Source: Nitrospira sp. (GTDB taxonomy: Bacteria > Nitrospirota > Nitrospiria > Nitrospirales > Nitrospiraceae). From it: a stretch of DNA of 46,939 nucleotides. The stretch spans positions 1 through 46,939 of the forward strand of contig JADYYH010000037.1 in the NCBI GenBank assembly GCA_020853775.1. Direction: 5' to 3'. A program made the translations under genes and the position numbers. The notes beneath the pieces were generated by a model. It worked only from the letters and a program-made list of their open reading frames with translations, made no database searches and was not told the origin of the DNA. Shown piece by piece: positions 8,405-17,440 of this stretch; positions within the stretch are counted from its first letter, which is position 1; each line of letters starts with the position of its first letter.

Positions 8405-10759
8405 TCAAAATTCCATCTTCAGGGATCCCAGGAAGAAGCGCGGCGTGCCGATGTCGATGCGACTCCGGCCGAAGCCTGCGCTGCTCGGGAAGTACTCCTG
8501 GCCAAGCAGATTGTCCACATTCAATTGCGCGGTCAGTCGCGTGGGCCCCACGTGCATCGTATAACTCGCCATCAGGTTGACGAGGACATACCCCGGCATC
8601 TGGTAGTCGTTTTCCCGATTGCCTTCCCGCTCGCCTCTCGCCACCAGCCCGGCCCCGACTTTCCACCCAGTCAGACGCGGTTCCTGAAACCGGTAGGTCG
8701 TCCATAGGCTGCCCGCATGTTTCGGGACATTGGGAAAGCGATTGCCGACCGTGCCGTCGTTCATCTGGGTGATTTCGGAATTGGTGTACGTATAGGTGGC
8801 GATCACATCCAATCCCGGGAGCACTTCTCCGGCGACGTCCAGTTCGATACCCTTGTTGCGCGCTTCACCCGTTTGCACGGAGAACCCCAAGGCGGCCAGG
8901 ACGGGATCGGGATGGCCCGTGGCCACATTTTGCTTGGTCAATTCGAACCAGGACAGAGTCGCCATCCATCGGCCATCGAAGAGATCAGTCTTGATGCCAG
9001 CCTCCCACTGCTGGGACGTTTCCGCTCTCAGCGGCGCCCCGGTCACCCCCAGCGAGCCGATATTCGGCACCCCGAAGCCTTCGACATAGTTGCCGTACAA
9101 GGCGAATTCCTTGATCGGCTGCCAGAGTAGGCCCACACGCGGCGTGACGGCGGACTGCCGGCTACTCGATACGGTCCGCGTCCCGCCGAACGTATTGTCG
9201 GTCGTAATCTCCGCGCTGTCGTACCGCAGGCCCGCCAACAGATGCAGGTGAAACGGCAGTTCCACCTGGTCTTGCAGATAGAGGCCAAACCATTTCTCGC
9301 GAAGATCGAATGCAAAATTATCCGCCGGATCGGGGATCGGATTCCCGCCATGAACCGGATTGAAGATGTTGATGGAGGGAAAGGCAAAGTTGTCGACCAT
9401 GGTGGCGATATTCTTGAACTGGTAATAGTCCCCTCCCACCAAGAGCCGGTGTTTGAGCCCGAACGTGTCGAAGTGCCCGGTCAGGTCGAGGCTGGTCGTA
9501 TAAGTCTTGTGTTTGTTGCCCTGGAAGCCGGCGAAAAAGCGATCCAAGGTTTCGTTGTCGGCCTGCAGGGCCAGCGGCAGCACCACCTGATCGTCTTCCT
9601 TCGTCGATTGCAGATAGGCCCGGTGTTGAATCTTCCACTGGCTATTGAACTCATGCGACCAATTGAATCCGCCGAGCAGGGCCGTATAGTCCGCCTTGGC
9701 AAAGGACTCGCCCAGGTTACGCTCGATCGGCAGAGTGGCTGGCCGGGTGCCGAGAGCCACGGTGCCATAATCCGGCCGAACTTTGCCTTTGCTATATTCC
9801 CCGTCGAAGGTGATCTGCGTGCGGTTGCTCAATTTCCATTGCACCACCGGCGCAATGAACAGTTTCTGGTCATCGACAAACTCCCGAAACGAGCCCTTGT
9901 TTTCATAAGACATATTGAAGCGATACAGCAGCGACCCCGATTCGTTGAGTTTGCTGGTCGCATCTAAGGCCGTGCGGTAGAAATCGTAGGACCCGACCTG
10001 CTGCTGGATCGAATAGTAGGATTCCTCCAGCGGCTTCTTGGTAACGAGATTGATCATGCCACCCGGCTGGATCCGGCCGTAGAGAATCGAGGCCGGGCCC
10101 TTCAAGACCTCGATCCGCTCCAGATTCGCCATTTCCCTCCGGCCGGTTTGCGTCAGGGCCGACTGGAACCGGGTCCCTTCCCGATAGTAGTCGAACGTTT
10201 CAAATCCTCGAATCGTAAAGGACTCTAGGAGACTGAATGACTGATTGGCAAAGACTCCGCTGACATTGTTCAGCGCATGGTCGAGACGCGTTGTCTGTTG
10301 ATCTTTCAACACCTGTTGCGGGACGACCTGGATGGAGAACGGCGTCTCCATGATCGGCGTATCGGTCTTGGTCGCCGTCGTGGCATGGCTGGCATGGTAG
10401 GACTCCTGCTGGGCCATGACATACACCGGTTTGACATCCACCACCGGCACGTCCGGAGGGGTCGGCTGGGGCCCCGCCGCCGAAGGAGGCACGGGCGGTG
10501 AGGGAGGGAGCGAACCGGCCGCCGTCCCGGTCGGCGCCGGCGCAGCCTCAACAGGGGCAGGCCCGTCGGTCTGCTCGGGTGCCGGAACAGGCGCAGCCTC
10601 CTGCTTGTGCGTCGGCACCGGCTTATGTGGGCCGATACAGGCTGCGAGAGCAGCCAGTGAGAGAACGACCGCCAGGGAACGGGATACGGCTCGACCCCAC
10701 GGAGACACCGTGAGACCGGCCATGCGGATTTGAAAACGCGACATTGTAGCCTGTGACAT
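8405..10759 (-). CDS. TonB-dependent siderophore-type receptor R1 with lipobox-like N-terminus
   Basis: This is an outer-membrane receptor of 784 residues, most like ferric-siderophore receptors (FpvA/FhuA group). Its plug motifs are TPFSIQVVPQQVLKDQQTTR, FTIRGFETF, LERIEVLKGPASILYGRIQP and GGMINLVTKKP. The barrel ends GSLKMEF with the C-terminal aromatic residue. The N-terminus is unusual: the signal peptide ends LAALAAC (Cys41), a lipobox. A Pro/Ala-rich stretch of about 60 residues follows, then a TonB-box-like DVPVVDVKP (103-111). The ATG at 10759 has GAGAGGA upstream. It follows small protein A (176-bp gap) under promoter P_A. It is a paralogue of R4, which has the same CIGPH sequence at the same point. 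The ligand is unknown; a siderophore is most likely. Confidence 0.92.
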   Translation of the reverse strand: MSQATMSRFQIRMAGLTVSPWGRAVSRSLAVVLSLAALAACIGPHKPVPTHKQEAAPVPAPEQTDGPAPVEAAPAPTGTAAGSLPPSPPVPPSAAGPQPTPPDVPVVDVKPVYVMAQQESYHASHATTATKTDTPIMETPFSIQVVPQQVLKDQQTTRLDHALNNVSGVFANQSFSLLESFTIRGFETFDYYREGTRFQSALTQTGRREMANLERIEVLKGPASILYGRIQPGGMINLVTKKPLEESYYSIQQQVGSYDFYRTALDATSKLNESGSLLYRFNMSYENKGSFREFVDDQKLFIAPVVQWKLSNRTQITFDGEYSKGKVRPDYGTVALGTRPATLPIERNLGESFAKADYTALLGGFNWSHEFNSQWKIQHRAYLQSTKEDDQVVLPLALQADNETLDRFFAGFQGNKHKTYTTSLDLTGHFDTFGLKHRLLVGGDYYQFKNIATMVDNFAFPSINIFNPVHGGNPIPDPADNFAFDLREKWFGLYLQDQVELPFHLHLLAGLRYDSAEITTDNTFGGTRTVSSSRQSAVTPRVGLLWQPIKEFALYGNYVEGFGVPNIGSLGVTGAPLRAETSQQWEAGIKTDLFDGRWMATLSWFELTKQNVATGHPDPVLAALGFSVQTGEARNKGIELDVAGEVLPGLDVIATYTYTNSEITQMNDGTVGNRFPNVPKHAGSLWTTYRFQEPRLTGWKVGAGLVARGEREGNRENDYQMPGYVLVNLMASYTMHVGPTRLTAQLNVDNLLGQEYFPSSAGFGRSRIDIGTPRFFLGSLKMEF

Positions 10760-10821
10760 AACTTCCTCTCCTGTGGCTCCCTGTCGAAACAGAGCCCACA
10801 GCCTGTGTCCGCCGGATTAGA

Positions 10822-10891
10822 CGCGCAGGCCACTCGCCTTTCACAGGGCGTGCGGAACTGTCGTCGCGCATAGCCTTACTCGGCCTGCGCG
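10822..10891 (-). other. Long inverted repeat in the A-R1 spacer
   Basis: CGCGCAGGCC (10822-10831) and GGCCTGCGCG (10882-10891) are perfect 10-bp inverted repeats around a 50-base interior, between gene A and R1. It could fold as an intergenic hairpin limiting or protecting the receptor mRNA. No known riboswitch signature was recognised. Confidence 0.35.
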
Positions 10892-10934
10892 GGTCTCCGG
10901 CGCGTCAATGGTGTTCGATGTGATGACGGTGCGG

Positions 10935-11333
10935 TTAGAAAGACGTGAGAGGAGGTCCACGGCCGGTGGCCGCAAAGAGGAAGCGCCCGCGAAAGGGAAC
11001 AATCAGCAGAACCGCTACGGCCAGGAACGACACCACCAGAAAGAGCTGTGGCACGTCCGGCAAAACAACGGCGGGATCGTCAACCGTGACCGCGCAGGCC
11101 CATTTGACCAGTGGATGCGCCGTGGCCCTTCCGTGGTGGCAGGGATCGAGATCGCCCCCGCCGTGGAGATGGAAGGATCGGGTGTCCGGGCGTTCGATCT
11201 CGTTGAAACAGGTCGAACAGACAAATCCGGCTACCAGCCGGATCGCGATCAACAGCAGGGCCAGCAACGCCACGGCTTGTGCACTGCGGCTCACAGGAGC
11301 GGACTGATGGATGCACCGAAACGGAACTTTCAC
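10935..11333 (-). CDS. Small Cys/His-rich membrane protein A (RGPP family)
   Basis: Function unknown. The 132-residue product has TM1 at about residues 20-38, then CSTC (39-42), SFHLH (53-57), DPCHHG (63-68) and WAC (78-80), TM2 at about 96-113, and the C-terminal tail GRGPPLTSF. It is closely related to B and C. The start is the GTG at 11333 with GGAGAG five bases upstream. It precedes receptor R1 and lies 30 bases downstream of the -10 of promoter P_A. The Cys/His loop would face the periplasm if the N-terminus is cytoplasmic, which suggests metal handling. It resembles the DUF2946-like class of short Cys/His proteins found near TonB receptors; membership is not certain. Confidence 0.78.
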   Translation of the reverse strand: MKVPFRCIHQSAPVSRSAQAVALLALLLIAIRLVAGFVCSTCFNEIERPDTRSFHLHGGGDLDPCHHGRATAHPLVKWACAVTVDDPAVVLPDVPQLFLVVSFLAVAVLLIVPFRGRFLFAATGRGPPLTSF

Positions 11334-11363
11334 GGATACTCTCCAAGGTCGAGCGGCGCGCTC

Positions 11364-11419
11364 ACCCTACGAAACCCCACCAGGAATTGTCTACCGACGC
11401 CTGCTCACCGTTGCTACAG
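11364..11419 (-). promoter_or_regulatory. Conserved promoter motif P_A
   Basis: In gene orientation: CTGTAGCAAC, GGTGAGCA, GTCGGTAGACA, then an 18-bp spacer and TAGGGT. The TAGCA and GAGCA units are 10 bp apart, directly upstream of the -35-like TAGACA. This is one of six near-identical sites in the window. Confidence 0.7.
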
Positions 11420-11438
11420 GCGCTGAGGATACGAGGAC

Positions 11439-11470
11439 GTTGCCGAGCCGTCTGAGGGCGGCCCGGCAAC
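11439..11470 (-). terminator. Possible hairpin after R2
   Basis: GTTGCCG (11439-11445) pairs with CGGCAAC (11464-11470), with partial GC pairing inside. It lies just after the R2 stop and before P_A. There is no T-run, so it is a weak terminator candidate. Confidence 0.3.
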
Positions 11471-11516
11471 CAGTCTGCTGGCATCAGAGAGGCGGTCTCG
11501 ATCGATCCGGGACCGG

Positions 11517-13733
11517 TCAATACGTCATCGAATAGCCGATCATCGCAGTGGTGCCCCGTCCGGCATAGAGGAAACTGTTCAAGAAGGAAATCTGATTGAA
11601 CGCCGCCACATATTTCTGATTCAGGAGATTCTCGATTCCGAATCGTAAGGTGCCCGGCCCGGCTTTCACCGTGCTGACGAGGTCCACCACGAAGTATTCC
11701 GTCATGGAAAAGGGGTCGCCCGTCGGATCGAGGCCTGAGTTGAACGCCGTCAACGACCTGGTGCGACTGCCGGAATACAGGACCTGAACGCGATTCCGCC
11801 ACTGCCATTCCGGCACCGTCAAATGTTCCAGGTAGGCGGTAATCTTCTGCGGCTGAATGCTGAATCCATTGAGCGGCGTGCGCACGTCCGGACTGAGGGC
11901 AATGGTCTGATCCCCCTCCACGAACGTGTAGGTCCCACCAATCCTCCAGCCCTCATAGGGCTGCACATCGAGGGTGGCCTCGACGCCGTAGGTCGTTTGC
12001 GGCGCCCGCTGCAGGGAATTGGTGAACTGATCGAAATTCAAGCCGAGGTCAGATTTGGAAATGTAGCCCGACACCGATCCCTGCACCTTGCTCCAGGTCC
12101 CTCGCAGACCAAGCTCGTAATTGTTGACGCGCTGCGGCTGCAAACGCGAGAGTGAAATGGCGGTGCCGGGCGGCACGTTGCCTAAGGCATTGTCGATCGT
12201 TCCCACCGGCACACTAAACCCTTGGCTGAAGTTGAAGAACAGATCCAGCGGGTCCGTCATGTGGTACACGAACCCCGCGTTGAATACCGTCGTGTCGAAG
12301 CTGATCGAACTGGCCGGCAAGAACGTGGTGCTGTCGGTGAAATCGCTGCTGGACACCTTCACGCGCTCATACCGCACGCCGGCGCGCAGGACGAGCGCCG
12401 CCAGCGGGGTCCATTCTCCCTGCGCGAAGACGGCCGTGTTCGTAAAGACTCGCGAAGGCGACGACGGCACCTCACCGATCTTGCTGTAGACGCGTCCGCC
12501 GGTGGCGTCGTAGACGGACTGATCGTACAGCGTCGAGTTTTGAGCCCCGTGTTGGCTGGAGAAGTCCATCCCCCAGGTGATTTGCGGCTTGCCATAGATC
12601 GGAATCGGCGTCGTGATATCGAGCCTGGTTCCCAGCACATCCGTTTGATTGTTGCCTTGCAGAATATCCGTGCCTCCGAGCGGCCTGACATCGAATGTCG
12701 GGAACCGCGTCTGCTGGCTGCGATAATAGGCTTGAAGGTGAACCCGGCTGTCGAGGAAGAGATGCGGATGGGTATAATCCGCGCTGACCTGGGTATTCGT
12801 CAGCTTCGGTTGATCGTCGAGCGCCAGACCGGGAATGAAGCGCGCAGTCGTACGCGGCAACGCATCGACGCTCGGATCGACCAGATAGTTGGTGTCCTGC
12901 CGGGTCTGCTTGCGATTGAAGGTGAGCTGGAACCGGTGCTCGCCGAAGGTCGCGCCGAACTTGCTGAGAATATTGTACGTCTTCGTATCGGCGAACCCAC
13001 CGGTCGCGTTAGTTCCCGGCATGGTCCGGGATCCTTCGGAATCGAAGATCCCCCCCTGTTGGCTGAAGGTCCCGACGATGTTGTAGTCGAACCAGTCCTT
13101 CTTTCCTTGGAACCCCTGCACGACCGTGCCGCTGAGTCCTCGTAAGACCCTGGTCAAGGAGCCGCTGCCTTGCACTTCGGTATAGAACGCGGGTTTCCCT
13201 TCTCCGGCTTTTTTCGTGATGATGTTGATCAACCCTCCGGTTGCGCCGTTGCCGTAGATCGCAGTCGCGCCGCGCACAATCTCAATCCGCTCGATGGCGC
13301 TGGGATCGATGTGGGCCAGGTCCAATTCCGCGGTCGGACTGCTCTGCTGCGGCACGCCGTCGATCAAGATCGCGATCGACCGTCCTCTCATCTTCAACGT
13401 CGTGCCGGAGTCCATCGACTGGTCGTTCTGGGACATGCCGGGCACGAGCTTGGGCAGGATCTGTCCCAGACTCCGGCTGGACGAGGCGGCCATCTGGAGT
13501 TGCAGCTGTTCTTCCGTGACGATGGTCACGGACTGATTCACATTGCCGATAGAAGTCGGCGTCCGGGTCGCGGAGATCATCACATCCGGCGCGTTCACGA
13601 CCGGAATCTCCTCGGCGGTGTCCGTGGGTGACGGGTCCGCCGCCGACACAGACGGCAACGGAGAGAAACACGCAAACATGACAGCCGCAATGACATAGGT
13701 CGTGAGCGGGGAAGCAGAACGGGTGGTACTCAT
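11517..13733 (-). CDS. TonB-dependent receptor R2 (siderophore receptor-like)
   Basis: This is an outer-membrane receptor of 738 residues. The signal peptide ends near residue 31 (PLPSVSA), and the TonB-box-like region is PDVMISATRTP. The plug carries LKMRGRSIAILIDGVPQ and IERIEIVRGATAIYGNGATG followed by GLINIITKK. Barrel features include FNFSQGFSVPVG, VNNYELGLRG and a final aromatic (GYSMTY). The pattern is nearest to FepA/IutA-type siderophore receptors. The ATG at 13733 follows GAGGAAAGGA, with rather long spacing of about 11 bases. It follows small protein C (173-bp gap) under promoter P_C. Ligand not predictable from sequence. Confidence 0.9.
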   Translation of the reverse strand: MSTTRSASPLTTYVIAAVMFACFSPLPSVSAADPSPTDTAEEIPVVNAPDVMISATRTPTSIGNVNQSVTIVTEEQLQLQMAASSSRSLGQILPKLVPGMSQNDQSMDSGTTLKMRGRSIAILIDGVPQQSSPTAELDLAHIDPSAIERIEIVRGATAIYGNGATGGLINIITKKAGEGKPAFYTEVQGSGSLTRVLRGLSGTVVQGFQGKKDWFDYNIVGTFSQQGGIFDSEGSRTMPGTNATGGFADTKTYNILSKFGATFGEHRFQLTFNRKQTRQDTNYLVDPSVDALPRTTARFIPGLALDDQPKLTNTQVSADYTHPHLFLDSRVHLQAYYRSQQTRFPTFDVRPLGGTDILQGNNQTDVLGTRLDITTPIPIYGKPQITWGMDFSSQHGAQNSTLYDQSVYDATGGRVYSKIGEVPSSPSRVFTNTAVFAQGEWTPLAALVLRAGVRYERVKVSSSDFTDSTTFLPASSISFDTTVFNAGFVYHMTDPLDLFFNFSQGFSVPVGTIDNALGNVPPGTAISLSRLQPQRVNNYELGLRGTWSKVQGSVSGYISKSDLGLNFDQFTNSLQRAPQTTYGVEATLDVQPYEGWRIGGTYTFVEGDQTIALSPDVRTPLNGFSIQPQKITAYLEHLTVPEWQWRNRVQVLYSGSRTRSLTAFNSGLDPTGDPFSMTEYFVVDLVSTVKAGPGTLRFGIENLLNQKYVAAFNQISFLNSFLYAGRGTTAMIGYSMTY

Positions 13734-13906
13734 GACGTCACAATATCCTTTCCTCAGAGCGCAGAACGCCCCGCAGGGTAAAAGCTCCGCAGCCGCATCC
13801 GTTCAAGCCGGTACGTTGAAGGGAGCGTTCTCCCGACAAGACGCACGAACCAGACGCACGCGCAGGCGCTCGGCCTCGGTAGTTCAATACGCGTATGGGT
13901 GAATCG

Positions 13907-14299
13907 TTACGGCAGAAACGACCGGAGCGGAGGGGAGCGACCCTTACCGGCAAGCAACAGGCTGTCCCGGCGGGATAGACCGAGGAGAGTCAGCGGCACC
14001 AGGAACGACACGATGATCGGCAACGGGGGACTGTCCGGCAACACGAAATCCGCATCGTCCTGCGTGACCTCGCAAGCCCAGGCGACGAGCGGGCCCACCG
14101 GCTCGCGGCCGTGGTGACAGGCTTCATGGTCGCTCCCGTCATGGAGATAGAAGACGCGCGACGCGGGGGCGTCGAACTCGTTGAAACAGGTGGAGCAAAT
14201 CCCGACGGCGAGCACTCGAATACAGGCCAGGAGGCAAGCCAGCCCCGCGAGGGCACGACGGGAGCGCACAATCGATATGGAACGAATGATGGCGTCCAC
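13907..14299 (-). CDS. Small Cys/His-rich membrane protein C (RSPP variant)
   Basis: Function unknown. The 130-residue product has TM1 at about residues 17-34, CSTCF (35-39), VFYLH (49-53), EACHHG (59-64), WAC (74-76) and TM2 at about 93-108. The tail reads GKGRSPPLRSF, a variant of the RGPP ending. It is homologous to A and B, with the same order of Cys/His motifs. The GTG start at 14299 has GGGAG only three bases away, but it is supported by the promoter, whose -10 ends 30 bases upstream. It precedes receptor R2. A role in handling the ligand or metal imported by R2 is inferred from the pairing. Confidence 0.76.
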   Translation of the reverse strand: MDAIIRSISIVRSRRALAGLACLLACIRVLAVGICSTCFNEFDAPASRVFYLHDGSDHEACHHGREPVGPLVAWACEVTQDDADFVLPDSPPLPIIVSFLVPLTLLGLSRRDSLLLAGKGRSPPLRSFLP

Positions 14300-14328
14300 A
14301 GGCTCCCTACGTAGGAAAATCGGCCTCC

Positions 14329-14384
14329 ACCCTACGCAAGCGCAGGCGAGGTTGTCTACAGATGGGTGCTCACAGATGCTACAG
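14329..14384 (-). promoter_or_regulatory. Conserved promoter motif P_C
   Basis: In gene orientation: CTGTAGCATC, TGTGAGCA, CTGTAGACA, an 18-bp spacer and TAGGGT. -35, spacer length and -10 are identical to those of P_A although the spacer sequence differs. Confidence 0.7.
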
Positions 14385-14423
14385 TCCGAGACCTCCGACC
14401 GCCCATCGTGCCTCTGATCGACT

Positions 14424-14683
14424 TACCCCGCATTATTCATGACGGTTCGTCGCGAAATCGTCGATCCGCGTCGGGAGACCGGCGCGCGGAGCCGGGAAGA
14501 CCCGACGCGTACTCGTGCAGTGCGTTGAGGGACGCACGGCGCGATGAATACAGAGCGCCACGCCTATGCGCGCCGCTGAGTTGGTGAAGCGGCCGGACCG
14601 GAGCGGCGAGCCCGTGGGTCGAAGGCTCGTCGCAGCAACGGATCGGCAAGGGCGCAGAAGCGCTCATGAATCATGCGGGCTAG
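14424..14683. mobile_element. MITE-like element with CTAG/CCCGCAT ends, copy 2
   Basis: The left end TACCCCGCATTATTCATGA and the right end TCATGAATCATGCGGGCTAG are inverted repeats of about 16-19 bp, related to the ends of the element at 87-267 (ATTCATGA core, CCCG, CTAG). The interior is about 220 bp and codes for no transposase. The right-end CTAG supplies the TAG stop codon (14680-14682) of receptor R3, so the element inserted exactly at the end of that gene. It separates R3 from promoter P_C. Confidence 0.65.
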
Positions 14684-17022
14684 AACAATCCGAGCGTCAC
14701 GCCGCCATAGATGGCCCGGCCGTAGCCGGCGAAGAACAACGTCTTGTTCGCATCCGGCGTGCTGTCGGCAATGACGCCGCCGGAGCCGACGTACCGCTTA
14801 TCGGCCATGTTATCCAACTGTAGATAGAACTTCGCAAAACGAAACCAGGAGGTCGGTTTGAGCTCAATCGTCTTATGCAAATTCGCGTTCAACAACCAAT
14901 AGGCCGGCGCACCCACGGTATTGTTGTTGTTCAAGAAGTAGCTGTTCCAATAGGTCGTCTCAAACCAGCCGCCCCACCCGGACGGATGCTCGTACTCTTC
15001 CTTGAAATTCAGCACGTCGCGCGCCACGTTGGGCACCTGCTTGCCGTCCCGCAAAATCTGCGTGATCGGGCCCGCCCCGTTCACCCTGAACTGATCGGCG
15101 AAATTGATGTACTGCGCGTCGATGTGCGTATAGGCCCCGGAGAACCGCCAGCCTGGCGAGGGACGCCAATCATAACTGGCCTCGATGCCCCGGTACTGGG
15201 AAGAATCGGCGTTGATCGCAAACGATCCGGCCGTCGTCGAATTCACCTGGGTGATGATTTCATCTTTCACCAGCACCCAGAACCCGACCAACTGGACGCC
15301 GAACGTGCTGTGCAGTTTCGTGTCGGTGCCGATTTCGAAATTGTAGTTCTTCTGTGGCTTGATCGAAAAATTCGTCCCTGCGAGTCCATCCAACCCAGTG
15401 GTCAAGTTGGCGAATCCCGGCACGGAATAGCCGGTCGATGCCCGGACCCAATGCCGCTGAGACTCGGTCGGTCTCCAGGACAGCGACACCTCCGGCGCCC
15501 AGTTATAAAACGTCCGATCTGCGCCGGGGTTTGAGGCCAGCGCTCCCGCCGTATAGTTGATCGTCTGCACGCTGATTTGCGATTGTTGGAACCCGACGCC
15601 CGCGGCCAACGTCCACTTCGGGATGAACTCCAACTCTTCACGCAGGCGTCCGCCGATATTGCGAATGGTGCCACGACTATTTTGCACCAGCGTCCCGCGC
15701 GACCCGCGAAAGTCGCCGAGATTCTCGAACGTTTGCGATTCCTGCTCCATGTTGTTGGCGAAGAATCCCACATAACTTTTGAGCGGCATCTCGCCGAGTC
15801 GGCCGTCGTGCCGAAGATCGGCATACCCTTTGAAATTGGGATAGAACGCATCGTTGATTTGCGTAAAGGTCTGATTGATGTCTCGCACATCGTAATCGGC
15901 TTCCAACGTGAAGACGGTGTTTGCATCGAGTTGCCGCTCGTACAACCCGCCGATGACGGTCCGCCGATCAAGGCGTCGCTGGGCCAGGCGTAGCGGATCA
16001 TTGCCGAGCCCGGTGCCGCCGGCCTGCCGGGAGTCCGCGTTGAACTGCGCCAGTGTCAGCCGCGTCGGCACGTTCGCGTTCAAGGCATTCGTCACGGCCT
16101 TCACATAGAAATTATCCTTGTCTCCCAACTTGAATCGAAAATTCAGATTCACCGTCTGCGTGTTGTAATCGCTATGCCGGAGATAGCCGTCTTCGGCGGC
16201 GTGACTGGCGAACACCGCCACATCCACATCGCTGTATTCCCGGCCGATCGCCACCGCGTATTTTTGATAGCCGAACGAACCGCCGCTCAGAAACGTTTCG
16301 AGGCCGTTGATGTCTCCGCCGCGCCGCGTCTTGAAGTGAATCATGCCGCCCAGCGCCGCGTTGTCGTACAGCGACGAGGCGGCGCCGCGCGTGACCTCCA
16401 CGCTTTGCATGAACCAGGGGTCGTGCATATCCAGGCGCGAGAATCCGTCGGACTGTGTCTGGCCGATGCCGTCTTCGTAAAATTTCAGATCGCGGACGAC
16501 GCCGGTCGTTTTCACACCAGAGCCACGAATGGAGACGCCGAAATCACGCGGGCCGTTCGCGGATCGGAGGATCACACCTGGCAGCGACTCCATCGATTCC
16601 TTCATGGTGCGCGTCGGTTGCGAATCGGTTTCCGTGCGTGGGGTTGCCGAAAACGCCAGCCCCTCCGGATGTTTCTGCACCCGTTTGCTCACGATGCTGA
16701 TATCGGCCAACTCATACACAGGGACCGCTTCGTGCGCATCGACTCCATCGGACTGAGGCCCGGCCGCCTCCTGGTATCGCTGCGGCTTCTCATTCGGCGG
16801 CAAAGCCTCCTCGCGGGTGCGGCCGAGATCCTCCAACTGTTGCAGCAACTGTTCTCGTTCCCGCACATTCTGTTGAAGCCGTTCGCGCAGGACCGCCTCC
16901 GACTCCAGTGTGCTCGAGGTCGGCGGCGGCAGTTCGTTCTGGGCCCAGGTGGAACCCACGAGCCAACCGCATACCAACATCATTCCCGCGACCCCATGCT
17001 GCACGATTCTCCGTGACATCAT
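14680..17022 (-). CDS. TonB-dependent receptor R3 with N-terminal coiled coil
   Basis: This is an outer-membrane receptor of 780 residues, in the same subfamily as R5, R8 and the fragment at 39800. After the signal peptide (cleavage near TWA/Q, residue 27) comes a predicted coiled coil of about 35 residues (38-72, e.g. LRERLQQNVREREQLLQQL). A TonB-box-like YELADISIVSKRVQ follows. The plug carries SQPTRTMKESMESLPGVIL, SIRGSGVKTTGVVRD, MYEDGIGQTQSDG and ASSLYDNAALGGMIHFKTRRG. The barrel ends GGVTLGLF. The ATG at 17022 with AAAGGTGG five bases upstream is preferred over GTG 17031. It follows exbB-exbD directly, so it is likely the last gene of the D-R4-PepSY2-ExbB-ExbD-R3 operon. The stop codon lies in a MITE-like element end. 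Confidence 0.91.
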   Translation of the reverse strand: MMSRRIVQHGVAGMMLVCGWLVGSTWAQNELPPPTSSTLESEAVLRERLQQNVREREQLLQQLEDLGRTREEALPPNEKPQRYQEAAGPQSDGVDAHEAVPVYELADISIVSKRVQKHPEGLAFSATPRTETDSQPTRTMKESMESLPGVILRSANGPRDFGVSIRGSGVKTTGVVRDLKFYEDGIGQTQSDGFSRLDMHDPWFMQSVEVTRGAASSLYDNAALGGMIHFKTRRGGDINGLETFLSGGSFGYQKYAVAIGREYSDVDVAVFASHAAEDGYLRHSDYNTQTVNLNFRFKLGDKDNFYVKAVTNALNANVPTRLTLAQFNADSRQAGGTGLGNDPLRLAQRRLDRRTVIGGLYERQLDANTVFTLEADYDVRDINQTFTQINDAFYPNFKGYADLRHDGRLGEMPLKSYVGFFANNMEQESQTFENLGDFRGSRGTLVQNSRGTIRNIGGRLREELEFIPKWTLAAGVGFQQSQISVQTINYTAGALASNPGADRTFYNWAPEVSLSWRPTESQRHWVRASTGYSVPGFANLTTGLDGLAGTNFSIKPQKNYNFEIGTDTKLHSTFGVQLVGFWVLVKDEIITQVNSTTAGSFAINADSSQYRGIEASYDWRPSPGWRFSGAYTHIDAQYINFADQFRVNGAGPITQILRDGKQVPNVARDVLNFKEEYEHPSGWGGWFETTYWNSYFLNNNNTVGAPAYWLLNANLHKTIELKPTSWFRFAKFYLQLDNMADKRYVGSGGVIADSTPDANKTLFFAGYGRAIYGGVTLGLF

Positions 17023-17065
17023 CTGATCCACCTTTCATCACCGGCGCGGAGTCCGGCACGCATGC

Positions 17066-17440
17066 TTACGTCCGCACCACTTCCAAGCTCACCTGCTGAA
17101 AGCCCATCGAGCGCACACGATCCACGATCCCGACGAACCGCTCCAATTTTGTGACCTTATCTGCGCGCACCAGCACGGGCGAATCCCGCCTTCGATCCTG
17201 GAGCACCGATTCCAATGCCGCATCGACCAACGGGTGGTCATCGACAAACAGGCCACCCTCCGCCGTGACGGTGACAATGATCGGCCGATCGTGCCGTTCG
17301 CTCGCCGAAGCAGCTTTCGCAAGGTTGACGGGAATCTGTCCCGTGGTAATAAACGTGGCCGTCGTCAGCACAATCACGAGCAAGACCAGCATGATGTCTA
17401 CCAACGGAATGACATTGATCTGATCGACTTCACGCTCCAT
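17066..17440 (-). CDS. exbD: ExbD-type biopolymer transport protein
   Basis: This 124-residue protein is the periplasm-facing partner of ExbB in the proton-driven motor that energises TonB. It has a short cytoplasmic start (MEREVDQINVIPLVDIM), one membrane helix (about residues 16-35, VLLVIVLTTATFITTG) with the conserved Asp in PLVDIMLVLLVI, and a C-terminal periplasmic domain ending GFQQVSLEVVRT. The ATG at 17440 lies inside the last codons of exbB (11-bp overlap), so translation is coupled. The longer open frame reaching 17476 has no supporting start. Placement between PepSY2/ExbB and R3 shows that the motor is dedicated to this receptor island. Confidence 0.93.
   Translation of the reverse strand: MEREVDQINVIPLVDIMLVLLVIVLTTATFITTGQIPVNLAKAASASERHDRPIIVTVTAEGGLFVDDHPLVDAALESVLQDRRRDSPVLVRADKVTKLERFVGIVDRVRSMGFQQVSLEVVRT

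Noticed and set aside
10822-10891. Cobalamin-type riboswitch before R1
   Set aside because: A GGAGACC string is nearby, but it lies at the wrong end of the structure and the rest of the B12-box context is missing; it is reported only as an inverted repeat.
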